The notes under the pieces are model-generated. The model did not search any database. It was not told the origin of the DNA and saw only the letters and a program-made list of their open reading frames with translations. A program made the position numbers and the translations under genes. A stretch of DNA of 64,000 bases from Anatilimnocola floriformis (lineage in GTDB: Bacteria; Planctomycetota; Planctomycetia; Pirellulales; Pirellulaceae), in assembly GCF_024256385.1 (NCBI RefSeq), contig NZ_JAMLFW010000001.1, positions 186,001 through 250,000 on the forward strand. Direction: 5' to 3'. This document shows, one piece after another, positions 18,289 to 26,500 of this stretch (positions are counted from its first letter, which is position 1; the number at the start of each line of letters is the position of its first letter).

Positions 18289-19185
18289 ATGGCTGCTGAT
18301 TGGCGCGCGCTGTACCCGTTTGCTTCGCATTTTTTTGCAACGAGCAGCGGCGCGCGAATGCACTATCTGGATGAAGGCCCTGCGGAAAAAGAACATGCGC
18401 AGCCGCTGCTGATGGTTCATGGCAATCCGACCTGGTCGTTTTATTGGCGAAATCTAGTGCTCGGCTTGCGCGATGATTATCGCTGCGTCGTGCCCGATCA
18501 CATCGGTTGTGGGCTGAGTGAAAAGCCGCAGAGCTATCGGTATCAACTCGAGCAGCACATCGATAACCTAGCCGAGCTCGTTGAAAAGCTCGATCTGAAA
18601 AATGTGACGCTCCTTGCGCACGACTGGGGTGGCGCGATTGGAACCGGCTGTGTGCTGAAGTTGCCGGAGCGGTTTTCGCGCATCGTGCTGTTCAACACGG
18701 CGGCCTTTCCACCGCCGTACGTGCCTTATCGCATCGCCGCTTGTCGGATTCCGATCTTCGGCAAAGTGGCTATTCAGGGTTTCAACCTGTTCGCCCGCGC
18801 CGCAATCACCATGGCGACCGAAAAGCCCGAGCGGATGACGCCGGAAGTGCAAGCGGGGCTGCTTGCCCCCTACGACAGTTGGGCCAATCGCATCGCTACC
18901 TGGCGGTTTGTGAAGGACATTCCGTTCACTCGGCGCAAGCCCACGGGGAAGAAGCTTGCCGAGATCGAATCGCAGCTCTGGACGCTGGCGAACAAACCGA
19001 TCTCGTTGATTTGGGGCATGCGCGACTGGTGTTTCAATGCCAGCTGCCTCGAGCGATTCCGCAAGCATTGGCCCACGGCGGAAGTCCACGAGTTCGCCGA
19101 CTGCGGGCATTATGTGATCGAAGATGCCCACGAGCGAATCGTGCCGCTGGTGCGGCAATTCCTCGCAAAAACGCAGTCGGAATAG
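18289..19185 (+). CDS. Alpha/beta hydrolase, haloalkane dehalogenase/OleB-like
   Basis: The 298-residue protein has the oxyanion-hole motif HGNPTWSFYWRNL and the nucleophile elbow HDWGGAIG, in which Asp rather than Ser is the nucleophile, as in haloalkane dehalogenases and OleB beta-lactone decarboxylases. The Asp/His partners are probably in WGMRDWCF and CGHYVIED. GGAG five bases before the ATG supports the start. No oleA, oleC or oleD homologue is in this window, so an olefin pathway role is not supported by context. The substrate is unknown. Confidence 0.85.
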   Translation: MAADWRALYPFASHFFATSSGARMHYLDEGPAEKEHAQPLLMVHGNPTWSFYWRNLVLGLRDDYRCVVPDHIGCGLSEKPQSYRYQLEQHIDNLAELVEKLDLKNVTLLAHDWGGAIGTGCVLKLPERFSRIVLFNTAAFPPPYVPYRIAACRIPIFGKVAIQGFNLFARAAITMATEKPERMTPEVQAGLLAPYDSWANRIATWRFVKDIPFTRRKPTGKKLAEIESQLWTLANKPISLIWGMRDWCFNASCLERFRKHWPTAEVHEFADCGHYVIEDAHERIVPLVRQFLAKTQSE

Positions 19186-19333
19186 CCATCGCTTCGTCCG
19201 CATTCCGCAGCGTGTTTCTTGAGCTCTTTTCTCGCGGCTTTATTTTTTTGTTTTTCGCGTAACAAACCGTTTGAATTTCCGCTCCGCAGGTCAGCCTCAT
19301 CTCAGCTGCATCTCGCTCTCAAGGAAATTCATC

Positions 19334-20944
19334 ATGTCTGCTACGCAAAAAACCGCTCAGAAAAACTCAAGCTCCGCCGCTCGTCGCCAATTCCTGCAAC
19401 TCGAAACACTCGAGTCACGGCAGATGATGGCGATCACCGCCATGTCGGTAGATAGCGTGGGAACGCTGATGATTCGTGGCGACGATACGGCGGAAACGAT
19501 CGTGGTGTCGAAGTCGGGTTCTTACACTCTGGTCCAATATCAGAGCAACGGCGGGACTCCGATCACTTACAACGTCGGCCCGTTGGTCACGCGACTCGAC
19601 ATCCGCACCAACGGCGGCAACGACACCGTAACCAACAACACCGCCATGCCAGCCGTGATCTACGGTGGGGCCGGCGATGACAAACTCAACGGCGGCTCGT
19701 CGACTGACTACCTCTATGGCGAAGTGGGCAACGACACGCTTAACGGTGGCGCCGGCGGCGACCTTCTGTACGGTGGCGATGGCATTGATACGCTCAACGG
19801 CAACGGCGGTGTCGATCAGCTATACGGCGACGCCGGTGACGATGTGCTCTTGGGTGGTGGCGGCATCGATTTTCTCCATGGCGGCGCCGGCAACGACACG
19901 CTGTACGGCGACGACGGGCTCAGCCAGTCGATTGTCGATGGTGAAGCCGCCGGCGGTGACAGCCTCTTTGGTGAAGACGGCAACGACACGCTCAACGGTG
20001 GCTATGGCGACGACTTTCTCTACGGTGGCAACGGCAACGACTACTTGTTCGCCCAAGAAGGAAACGATCACCTCTTTGGCGATGCCGGTTACGACACGCT
20101 GTGGGGCATGAAGGGAGACGACTTCCTCGACGCCGGCTCGAATGGCGAGTTCACTTCGGGCGACGAAGGCAACGACTTCAACGCATATCGCCCCGTGATC
20201 AATGGCGCGACGTTCAACGACATCGCTCAAGGCAACAGCAACAACTGCTTTATCTTGTCGTCGATGGGCGACGCTGCTCAGAACGGCGTCGACATGGCTT
20301 CTCGCATCACTTACACGGGGAATGGCAACTACAACGTGTCGCTGTTCCGCCGGAGCTCGACTGGAACTTACACGGCGACGACCATTCCCGTGTACTTCGA
20401 TGGCACGCTTCGCTCGACCGATCCCACGGCCCACTTCCGCGGCCAGGAAGGTGAGAGCTGGCCGATCATCATGAACCGGGCCTTGGCGAATTTGCTCGGT
20501 GTCGACCTGTCGACCACGAGCGGCGGTTATGCGGGCGACGTGCTCGGAGCCATCATGGGCCGGGCTCCCACGACCACGACTTGGAAAGATGCCAACGGAA
20601 CGCAGAGCATGTTCTACAACGACGGCATTCTCGATTACCTCTTTGCTGTCGGCAATGCACGTCCGACGGTGGTGGCCACGACGGGCGCCGCAGCTCTCGA
20701 CACCACGCTGTTCGCTGGCTTTCACGTCTACATGGTCCACTCGGTGCAACTCAGCGGCTACCTCTACAGCCCGGTCACTCGTATGATGGTGCCGCAATAC
20801 GTCGTCACGCTCTATAACCCGCACGGTGTGGACAACCGCAATGCTCCCGGCAGCGGCCGTTCGTCGGGTGACAACAGCGATGGTTTGATCACGATCACCG
20901 GCGCCGAGTTCAAGCGGAGCTTCGGCGAAATCACGACGATCTAG
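19334..20944 (+). CDS. Secreted RTX-repeat protein with calpain-like cysteine peptidase domain
   Basis: From ATG 19334 (AAGGAA six bases ahead) the protein has 536 residues. The N-terminus has LQLETLESRQMMA, typical of planctomycete surface/secreted proteins. Residues about 93-285 are glycine/aspartate-rich hemolysin-type calcium-binding repeats (e.g. GGAGDDKLNGG, YGGDGIDTLNG). The last 245 residues resemble a C2 calpain core: QGNSNNCFIL with Cys305, EGESWPIIMNRALANLLG, a His at 464 or 469 (HVYMVHSV), and Asn495 in LYNPHG, matching the Cys-His-Asn order. Activity is inferred. Confidence 0.82.
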   Translation: MSATQKTAQKNSSSAARRQFLQLETLESRQMMAITAMSVDSVGTLMIRGDDTAETIVVSKSGSYTLVQYQSNGGTPITYNVGPLVTRLDIRTNGGNDTVTNNTAMPAVIYGGAGDDKLNGGSSTDYLYGEVGNDTLNGGAGGDLLYGGDGIDTLNGNGGVDQLYGDAGDDVLLGGGGIDFLHGGAGNDTLYGDDGLSQSIVDGEAAGGDSLFGEDGNDTLNGGYGDDFLYGGNGNDYLFAQEGNDHLFGDAGYDTLWGMKGDDFLDAGSNGEFTSGDEGNDFNAYRPVINGATFNDIAQGNSNNCFILSSMGDAAQNGVDMASRITYTGNGNYNVSLFRRSSTGTYTATTIPVYFDGTLRSTDPTAHFRGQEGESWPIIMNRALANLLGVDLSTTSGGYAGDVLGAIMGRAPTTTTWKDANGTQSMFYNDGILDYLFAVGNARPTVVATTGAAALDTTLFAGFHVYMVHSVQLSGYLYSPVTRMMVPQYVVTLYNPHGVDNRNAPGSGRSSGDNSDGLITITGAEFKRSFGEITTI

Positions 20945-20972
20945 TGCCTGACAGGGCAAGTGCAAAAGCAAC

Positions 20973-21029
20973 GGCCTCTGTTGTGAGGGACAACCGAGGC
21001 CCGCAATGGCCCGTGCGTAGGAACGGGCC
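20973..21029 (+). repeat. Twin-hairpin element, copy 1
   Basis: The first stem is GGCCTCTGTTGT / ACAACCGAGGCC (one mismatch), the second GGCCCGT / ACGGGCC. It starts 28 bp after the RTX-calpain stop and could end that transcript. A second copy at 23381-23436 keeps both stems although the second stem differs in sequence. Confidence 0.8.
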
Positions 21030-21100
21030 TTCTCTTATGCTTTAGATTCGCTCAGCGAATTTACTTCCGCAGCCGCCGCCACTTTTTCCCTCTGTTCGCA

Positions 21101-22450
21101 ATGCCTCATCATCTCTCCTGGAAGCGCCTCCTCTCTGCAAATCGACCGGCGGCTTCACGATCAGACAGCGAGAAGTTCGCTGATATCGACTCGCGGACAG
21201 CCTTTGAACGTGATCATGATCGAATTGTCTTCTCGGCCCCGTTTCGCCGTTTGGCGAGGAAGACGCAGGTTCATCCGCTGGCCACCAACAGTCACATTCA
21301 CAATCGCTTGACGCATTCGATGGAAGTGGCCTGCGTGGGGCGAACCTTTGCCAGCCGAGTCGCCAGGCTCGCGCGTGAGCGGTCTGATTTCGAGGACTGC
21401 GACGCCACGCAGATCGCCTGGATCATGCAATCGGCCTGCCTGGTGCATGACCTGGGGAATCCTCCATTCGGTCATGCCGGTGAAGAAGTGGTGCGGGCCT
21501 GGGCGGCCAAACATGCTGACGAAATGTTCAACGTCGCGCGATTCAAAAGTCCCGAGGAGCGCGCCGCTAGTCTCGCCGATTGGTTGCACTTTGAGGGGAA
21601 CGCGCAGGGCTTTCGATTGGCCGCGCGGCGCGATATCCAGAAGGTTAGTTATCTGAATTTGACGCATGCCTCGCTCGCGGCGGCGATCAAGTATCCCTGG
21701 TCGTCGGCCGATCCGCGGACTGCCGAACGCAACAAGCACAATGTTTATTCGACCGAGCTGCCGCTCTTTCAAGCCATGGCCGAGGATCTCGGTCTGGTGC
21801 TGCCGAGCGGACAGATCTGCCGTCATCCGTTGTCGTTTCTCACCGAAGCGGCCGACGACATTTGCTACCGGATCATCGATCTCGAAGATGCCGTCGAAAT
21901 GGGCATTCGCGACGAAGCCAGCGTGCATCGCCTGCTGCTGGCCATCGCGTCGACCCACGGCAAGGAATCGATGCGGCTGCCGCAGCTTCGCGGCCTCGCC
22001 ATTACTTCCCTGATCGATACCTTCTGGACCGTGTTCGAGGCGAGTTTCGATCAGATCATGAAAGGCGAACGAATCCAGGATCTGAAATCGTCGCTCGATG
22101 AGAAGACGAAAGAACACATCGCCGCCATCAAGACCAACTACGACGAAATCTTCGGCCACTCGAAAAAAGTGGCCATGGAGCTTGGCGCTTATCACATCCT
22201 AGGCCGCGTGCTGAAGGCGCTGGTCAAGACAATCAACTCGATCCACGATGCCCAAACGTTTGCCGATGTTCCCTTTCTTTCGCGCCGCTGCGCCGAACTG
22301 GTGTGGGGCCGTGAATTTGCCGAAGAAAACTTCTCGCAGGGACACGCTTGGTGGTTATCGCGCGTCAGCGACTTTGTCAGCGGGATGACCGATGACTACG
22401 CGACCAAGTTATCCGGCGATATTGGCGGGCATAGTTTTTTTGATCGGTAA
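21101..22450 (+). CDS. dgt: Deoxyguanosinetriphosphate triphosphohydrolase (dGTPase-like HD domain)
   Basis: The 449-residue enzyme hydrolyses dNTPs to nucleosides and triphosphate. The HD-domain metal ligands are visible: HNRLTHSMEV with H72, and CLVHDLGNPPFGHAGE with H116-D117, and LTEAADDICYRIIDLEDA for the later Asp. FSAPFRRLARKTQVHPL near residue 45 is diagnostic of the dGTPase family. Together with the class II ribonucleotide reductase it belongs to dNTP metabolism, though the genes are 8 kb apart and not linked. The C-terminal part shows no deletion. Confidence 0.93.
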   Translation: MPHHLSWKRLLSANRPAASRSDSEKFADIDSRTAFERDHDRIVFSAPFRRLARKTQVHPLATNSHIHNRLTHSMEVACVGRTFASRVARLARERSDFEDCDATQIAWIMQSACLVHDLGNPPFGHAGEEVVRAWAAKHADEMFNVARFKSPEERAASLADWLHFEGNAQGFRLAARRDIQKVSYLNLTHASLAAAIKYPWSSADPRTAERNKHNVYSTELPLFQAMAEDLGLVLPSGQICRHPLSFLTEAADDICYRIIDLEDAVEMGIRDEASVHRLLLAIASTHGKESMRLPQLRGLAITSLIDTFWTVFEASFDQIMKGERIQDLKSSLDEKTKEHIAAIKTNYDEIFGHSKKVAMELGAYHILGRVLKALVKTINSIHDAQTFADVPFLSRRCAELVWGREFAEENFSQGHAWWLSRVSDFVSGMTDDYATKLSGDIGGHSFFDR

Positions 22451-22516
22451 TCAGCGCAGTTGAGTAGGCCGGAGCAAGCGTACTCGCGCAGTTCCGGCAT
22501 GATTAGCGAGGGGTGG

Positions 22517-22960
22517 TCACAGCTTGATTGTGGTTGGGCGTCCCTCCCACATATTAGTGTCATAAATTATGAGTTCGCTAAACCCATTCAAGCGATTGTG
22601 TTCGTAAATCGCGCGAACGTGTCGCATTCTTTGCTCGTCATCACCGAATCCTGCGGTAAACGGATACTTTGGGAATCCAGCATTTTTTGCATCGTCGAAT
22701 ATTACGACGTAAAGAAATGCTTCGGCCTTCGACAGTCGCTTCTGCTCTCGGCAAAATTCAACTAGCCGAGCTTGATTAAACTTCCCGCTGTAGAAAAACA
22801 GTCGCATGACATTCTTGTTATCACCTTCCGCCTTAGACCGAACGAATTTGTAGGGCCAGTTGGTCTTAGTTGACCTCTTCGCTTGGGGTTCGCTACAACC
22901 GCAGAAGCAACTGAGCGAAAGAGTTGTCAGTGCGAGGATAGTTGCTTGTCGAAACATCAC
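22517..22960 (-). CDS. Small lipoprotein, unknown function
   Basis: The 147-residue protein has a signal peptide and a lipobox ending in FCGC near residue 22. The mature part is basic in its first half and contains WPYKFVRSKAEGDNKNVM and LYVVIFDDAKNAGFPKYP; no domain is recognised. MM at the start leaves two adjacent ATG codons. The lower GC content and TTG/AAT-rich codons differ from its neighbours, which may point to foreign origin. Confidence 0.65.
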   Translation of the reverse strand: MMFRQATILALTTLSLSCFCGCSEPQAKRSTKTNWPYKFVRSKAEGDNKNVMRLFFYSGKFNQARLVEFCREQKRLSKAEAFLYVVIFDDAKNAGFPKYPFTAGFGDDEQRMRHVRAIYEHNRLNGFSELIIYDTNMWEGRPTTIKL

Positions 22961-23253
22961 GCGATCCGCTTGAACGATAATCGGCTATCAGAGGAAGTGA
23001 GGATTTTAGCCTGTCGATTGCCAAGATTGAATTCTCGCAGGCGAATATCTACTGAGTTCCCGAAAGGAGGTGCCGTTTGGCAAAATTTTTGGGGACGCCG
23101 CTAAACACCCCAGACAGTATGCGGGGGATAACCACGACATCGTCGGCGACAGAGGAGGGGTTGGTCCTTCCTTAACGATGACAAACAGATGTGGGAGCGT
23201 TGGTGGGACGGCAGCAGCGGGGAGAAAGACCATAATCGGCAAAAAGCTCTGAG

Positions 23254-23269
23254 GCAGTGACGTCACTGC
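23254..23269. promoter_or_regulatory. 16-bp perfect palindrome
   Basis: GCAGTGACGTCACTGC is a perfect inverted repeat without a loop, as expected of a dimeric repressor site. It may instead be part of an RNA helix ahead of the terminator at 23309. No regulator gene lies next to it. Confidence 0.35.
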
Positions 23270-23308
23270 TTTTCGGACTGCCTAAAATTTGATCCCTCAG
23301 ATCTCACC

Positions 23309-23357
23309 CAGGGGCAAGAGACGCTAACCAACTCGCGTCTGACTGCCCCTGTTTTTC
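23309..23357 (+). terminator. Intrinsic terminator without an obvious gene ahead of it
   Basis: Outer stem CAGGGGCA (23309-23316) / TGCCCCTG (23344-23351), inner AGACGC / GCGTCT, then TTTTTCTTCTT. The T-run places it on the plus strand, where the nearest plus-strand gene (dgt) ended 860 bp earlier. Confidence 0.9.
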
Positions 23358-23380
23358 TTCTTGCCTTCAAGAAACACCAC

Positions 23381-23436
23381 GGCCTCGGTTGTGTGGACAA
23401 CCGAGGCCGCGTGAGGCTCGTGTGTGGTAACGAGCC
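23381..23436 (+). repeat. Twin-hairpin element, copy 2
   Basis: Stem 1 is GGCCTCGGTTGT / ACAACCGAGGCC (perfect); stem 2 is GGCTCGT / ACGAGCC. Compared with copy 1 at 20973, the second stem has a C-G pair changed to T-A on both sides. It lies about 95 bp beyond the stop of the alpha-2-macroglobulin gene (minus strand). Confidence 0.8.
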
Positions 23437-23461
23437 GCCTTAGGATTATTCGCCGCTTCGG

Positions 23462-23503
23462 CCCCTCACCCTAACCCTCTCCCCGGAGTACCGGGGCGAG
23501 GGA
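23462..23503. repeat. Dispersed repeat D (CCCCTCACCCTAACCC type)
   Basis: The element starts CCCCTCACCCTAACCCTCTC and ends in GGGGCGAGGGA, with internal self-complementarity around GGAGTACC. Other copies are at 31838, 31959 and, inside a gene, 34507. Similar sequences are widespread in bacterial genomes. Confidence 0.85.
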
Positions 23504-23529
23504 ACAGGATTTAGAGGCCGCAACAAACT

Positions 23530-26500
23530 CTAGTCGACGATGTTGAGCTTGATCTCGTCGCTATTTCCCTTCAGTTCTGGTGCGTACACCGCGCTCGCCT
23601 TAGTGGGCAAAGCGCTGAACTTGCCGGGGATTTCGGCTCGCATGCGGTAGCTCACGCTGTGCTTGCCGCGGGCGAGAGCACGGACGAAGAACGTGACGCG
23701 GTTGTCGCGCAGTTCCATGTACGCACCGAGCGAGTTGCTGTTGTAACCGCTCTTCACGTCGACCGTTTCAAAGCCGGCGGCTTTCATGTCTTCGAACATG
23801 ATGTACTCGTAATCGTTCTTGCTGTCGATTTCGAGTTCCACTTCGACCAGATCGCCGCTCTTCAGCGTGTCACCTTCCTTCAGTTCGCCGCGCTCATACT
23901 TTTCGACCTTCTGATTGAGGGCCTGGCCGCGCGAGCCTTCCACCTTGATCTGCTTGTCGACCGGCGTGAGCTTGTAGTACTTGCGGTTCACCTTCACTTC
24001 GAGGCCCGCCTTGGTGATGTGGTCCTCGAGCGTGAAGTTGGTCAGGTAGGCATTGAAATAGATCGGCCCCTTGCCGCGGCGCTTGATCTCGATCTCGTGC
24101 ATACCGTCTTTCACGTCCTTGCCTTCGAGTACGAACTTGTTGTCGTAAGTGAAGAGGTTGTCTTTATTGATTTCGACTTCCTTCTTCTTCTCGCCGTCGA
24201 TCCAGACTTCCACCGTGAGGGCTGGTTCCTGTTCGCCGCTTTGCTTGACGAACTCGGCGAACGATTCGACGCACACCGCCGTGTCGCGGGTGTTTTGCCA
24301 ATAGGTCGCATGCTTGCGATTATTGAGCAGATACTTCACGATTCGCGGCGCCCGTTCACCCTTGCCTTCGGTCTTCGAGAGAAGCTTCAGGTAATAAGCG
24401 TTGGCTTCGACCTCGCTGCCGTACCAGCACCACCATTGGTTGTCCTGTGGCAAGCGGAGATAAGCCGTTTCGTTCTCCGTATCCTGAACAAGGAATTGCT
24501 CGATGTTCTGCAGAATCATGTCGAGCTTTTCTTTGTCCTTCACCTTCTCTAAGGCGAGACCGAACATGGCCTTGGCATAGACGGGCAACTGAACGCGGTC
24601 ACGGTAGAGGCGATCGCGCATCTCGGTGTTATCCGCTTCGGCATCGTTCAGCACCATGTAGATAAAGGCATCGAGGGCGTCGGCGTACTGCTTGTGCGGC
24701 ACGTCCTTCGTCTTGTTCTCGAAGTTCTTCAGCTTTTGCAGCTCCGCAGCCTGATAGAGCTTCAGCCAGTTCACGCCCCGCTCGAGCACGCCGGGGACGA
24801 TGGCCACATCGTTGGCCTTGGCGACTTGCAAGCCATGCACCACGACGGCTGTCGTGTGCGGGTAGCTCTTTTCGCCCCAGCCGCTGAACCAACCCCAACC
24901 GCCGTCGCTGATTTGCTGTTCGGTCAGCGCTTTCACGCCGTCCTTCACCATGCGACTGAGCTCTTCTTCGTCGAAGACCGGGTTGCGCTCGAAGCGCTTC
25001 CAGCCCTTCGCCCGTTCCTTGTCGTCGCCAATCTCTTGCGCGTTGAGATTCGAACGCTTCTCGCCGATCTCCTTTAAGTTGAGCTTGAGATCAAGCAAAG
25101 TTTTTTGCGTGATCACGCTCGGCAGGAAGCGATTCAAAGTCGTATCGGTCGTGTCGTAGGGATATTCGGCCAGGTAAGGCAGAGCATCGACCATCGCCAT
25201 CGCCAGGCTGGGCGAGTAACGAATTTCGAGGCGGCTCTGCTCGACTCGCCGTTCGGTGGGCACGCTGATGTTGACCTTGCCGATTTCCTTGTCGGGGCGA
25301 ATCGTGCTGGCCCAGCTTTCAGTCTTCAGCATGCCATGCACAAAGGCTGGCATCTTCATTTCCATCGCATCCGATTCTTCATCGGTAAGGGCCTTCATGC
25401 GAACGACGGCTTGGCCTTCGTTGGTGACCTTGCAGCGCCAGTCGACGCGTTGTTCGCCGCCAGCGGGGATCTTCACCATCACGGTCGTGTCGCTCATCGG
25501 CTGCAGAATGCCGCCGGGAACTTCGAGCGTGACCGAGACTTCTTTTTCCTTCGGCAGGTAGTTGTGCACGTTTGCGGTTAGCACCACTTCGTCCTTCTGC
25601 ACAAAGAACCGCGGGGCTTGCAAGCGAACGAGCAGATCCTTGCGGGTCGTCACTTCGGCGTCGCCGCTGCCGACCTTCGTCCCTTGGCCCATGCCCCAAA
25701 CACGAATCTTCCAACCGGTGAGATTTTCTGGCATGTCGATTTCAATCTCAGCCGTGCCATCCTTGCCGGTCGTGATCGCACCATTCCAGTAAGCAGTATC
25801 GGCAAACTTGGTGCGAACCGAAGGCTCGATGAGCGGAGCATTGCCGCCGGCTTGTTGCTTCTGTTGCATCTCCACACCGTTGGCATCGCCGGCCGATTTG
25901 CGCAGCTCTTGGCGATCGGCGAGCATGTTCATGCCCGGAGCAGCCGCAGCCATTGGAGCCATTCCTGGCGCCATGCCGGCAGCCATCTCCATGCGCCGAC
26001 CTCCTCCTCCGCCGACACCGTCCATGGCCATGGCGCGGTTCGCGAGCATACCGCCCCTGCCGCCACCAAAGCCACCTTCGAACTTGCCATCGCCGAGCGC
26101 GACGGCTTCGTCTTGCTCCATTTCGTCAGCAACCGAAGCGCCAAACACACCGAGAAATTCCATTCCCGGTTTGTTCGGCAGGCTCATGTTGTAGGAATGA
26201 CGGGCCAGGCTCTCCTCGGTTTGAGGATTGTGATGGCGACGCCACTTCCAGAAGAACTCTTTGATATCCGGCACATTGCTGCCGCCGGAGATGTATTCCA
26301 CCGACTTGTCGTAGACGCTCACCACGGTCGAGCCACTGTAGTTCTCGCCGTTGAAGTCGGTGAGCTTGACGTTCACCTTGGCTTTTTGCCCCGGCTTGTA
26401 GACCGTGGCCGAAGGTAGCACTTCGACATTCAGCACCCGCTTTTCTGGCGGAACGATCAGTTCCTTAGTCTCGGTGTAAACCTTGCCGCCCGAGATCGTC

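Larger units (their letters stand above)
22961..23529. other. 569-bp intergenic region with non-coding signals
   Basis: No clear protein gene is seen. On the plus strand AAAGGAGGT (23063-23071), a near-perfect Shine-Dalgarno sequence, precedes a TTG at 23077 that opens a 32-codon frame ending at 23175; whether it is translated is uncertain. Downstream are a 16-bp perfect palindrome, an intrinsic terminator, a twin-hairpin element and a copy of dispersed repeat D, all listed separately. Confidence 0.5.

Noticed and set aside
18289-19185. Assignment of the hydrolase to an olefin (Ole) pathway
   Set aside because: The motifs fit OleB-like proteins, but no oleA, oleC or oleD homologue is nearby.
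22961-23358. tmRNA, RNase P RNA or SRP RNA in the 23-kb intergenic region
   Set aside because: None of the conserved core sequences of these RNAs could be found on either strand.
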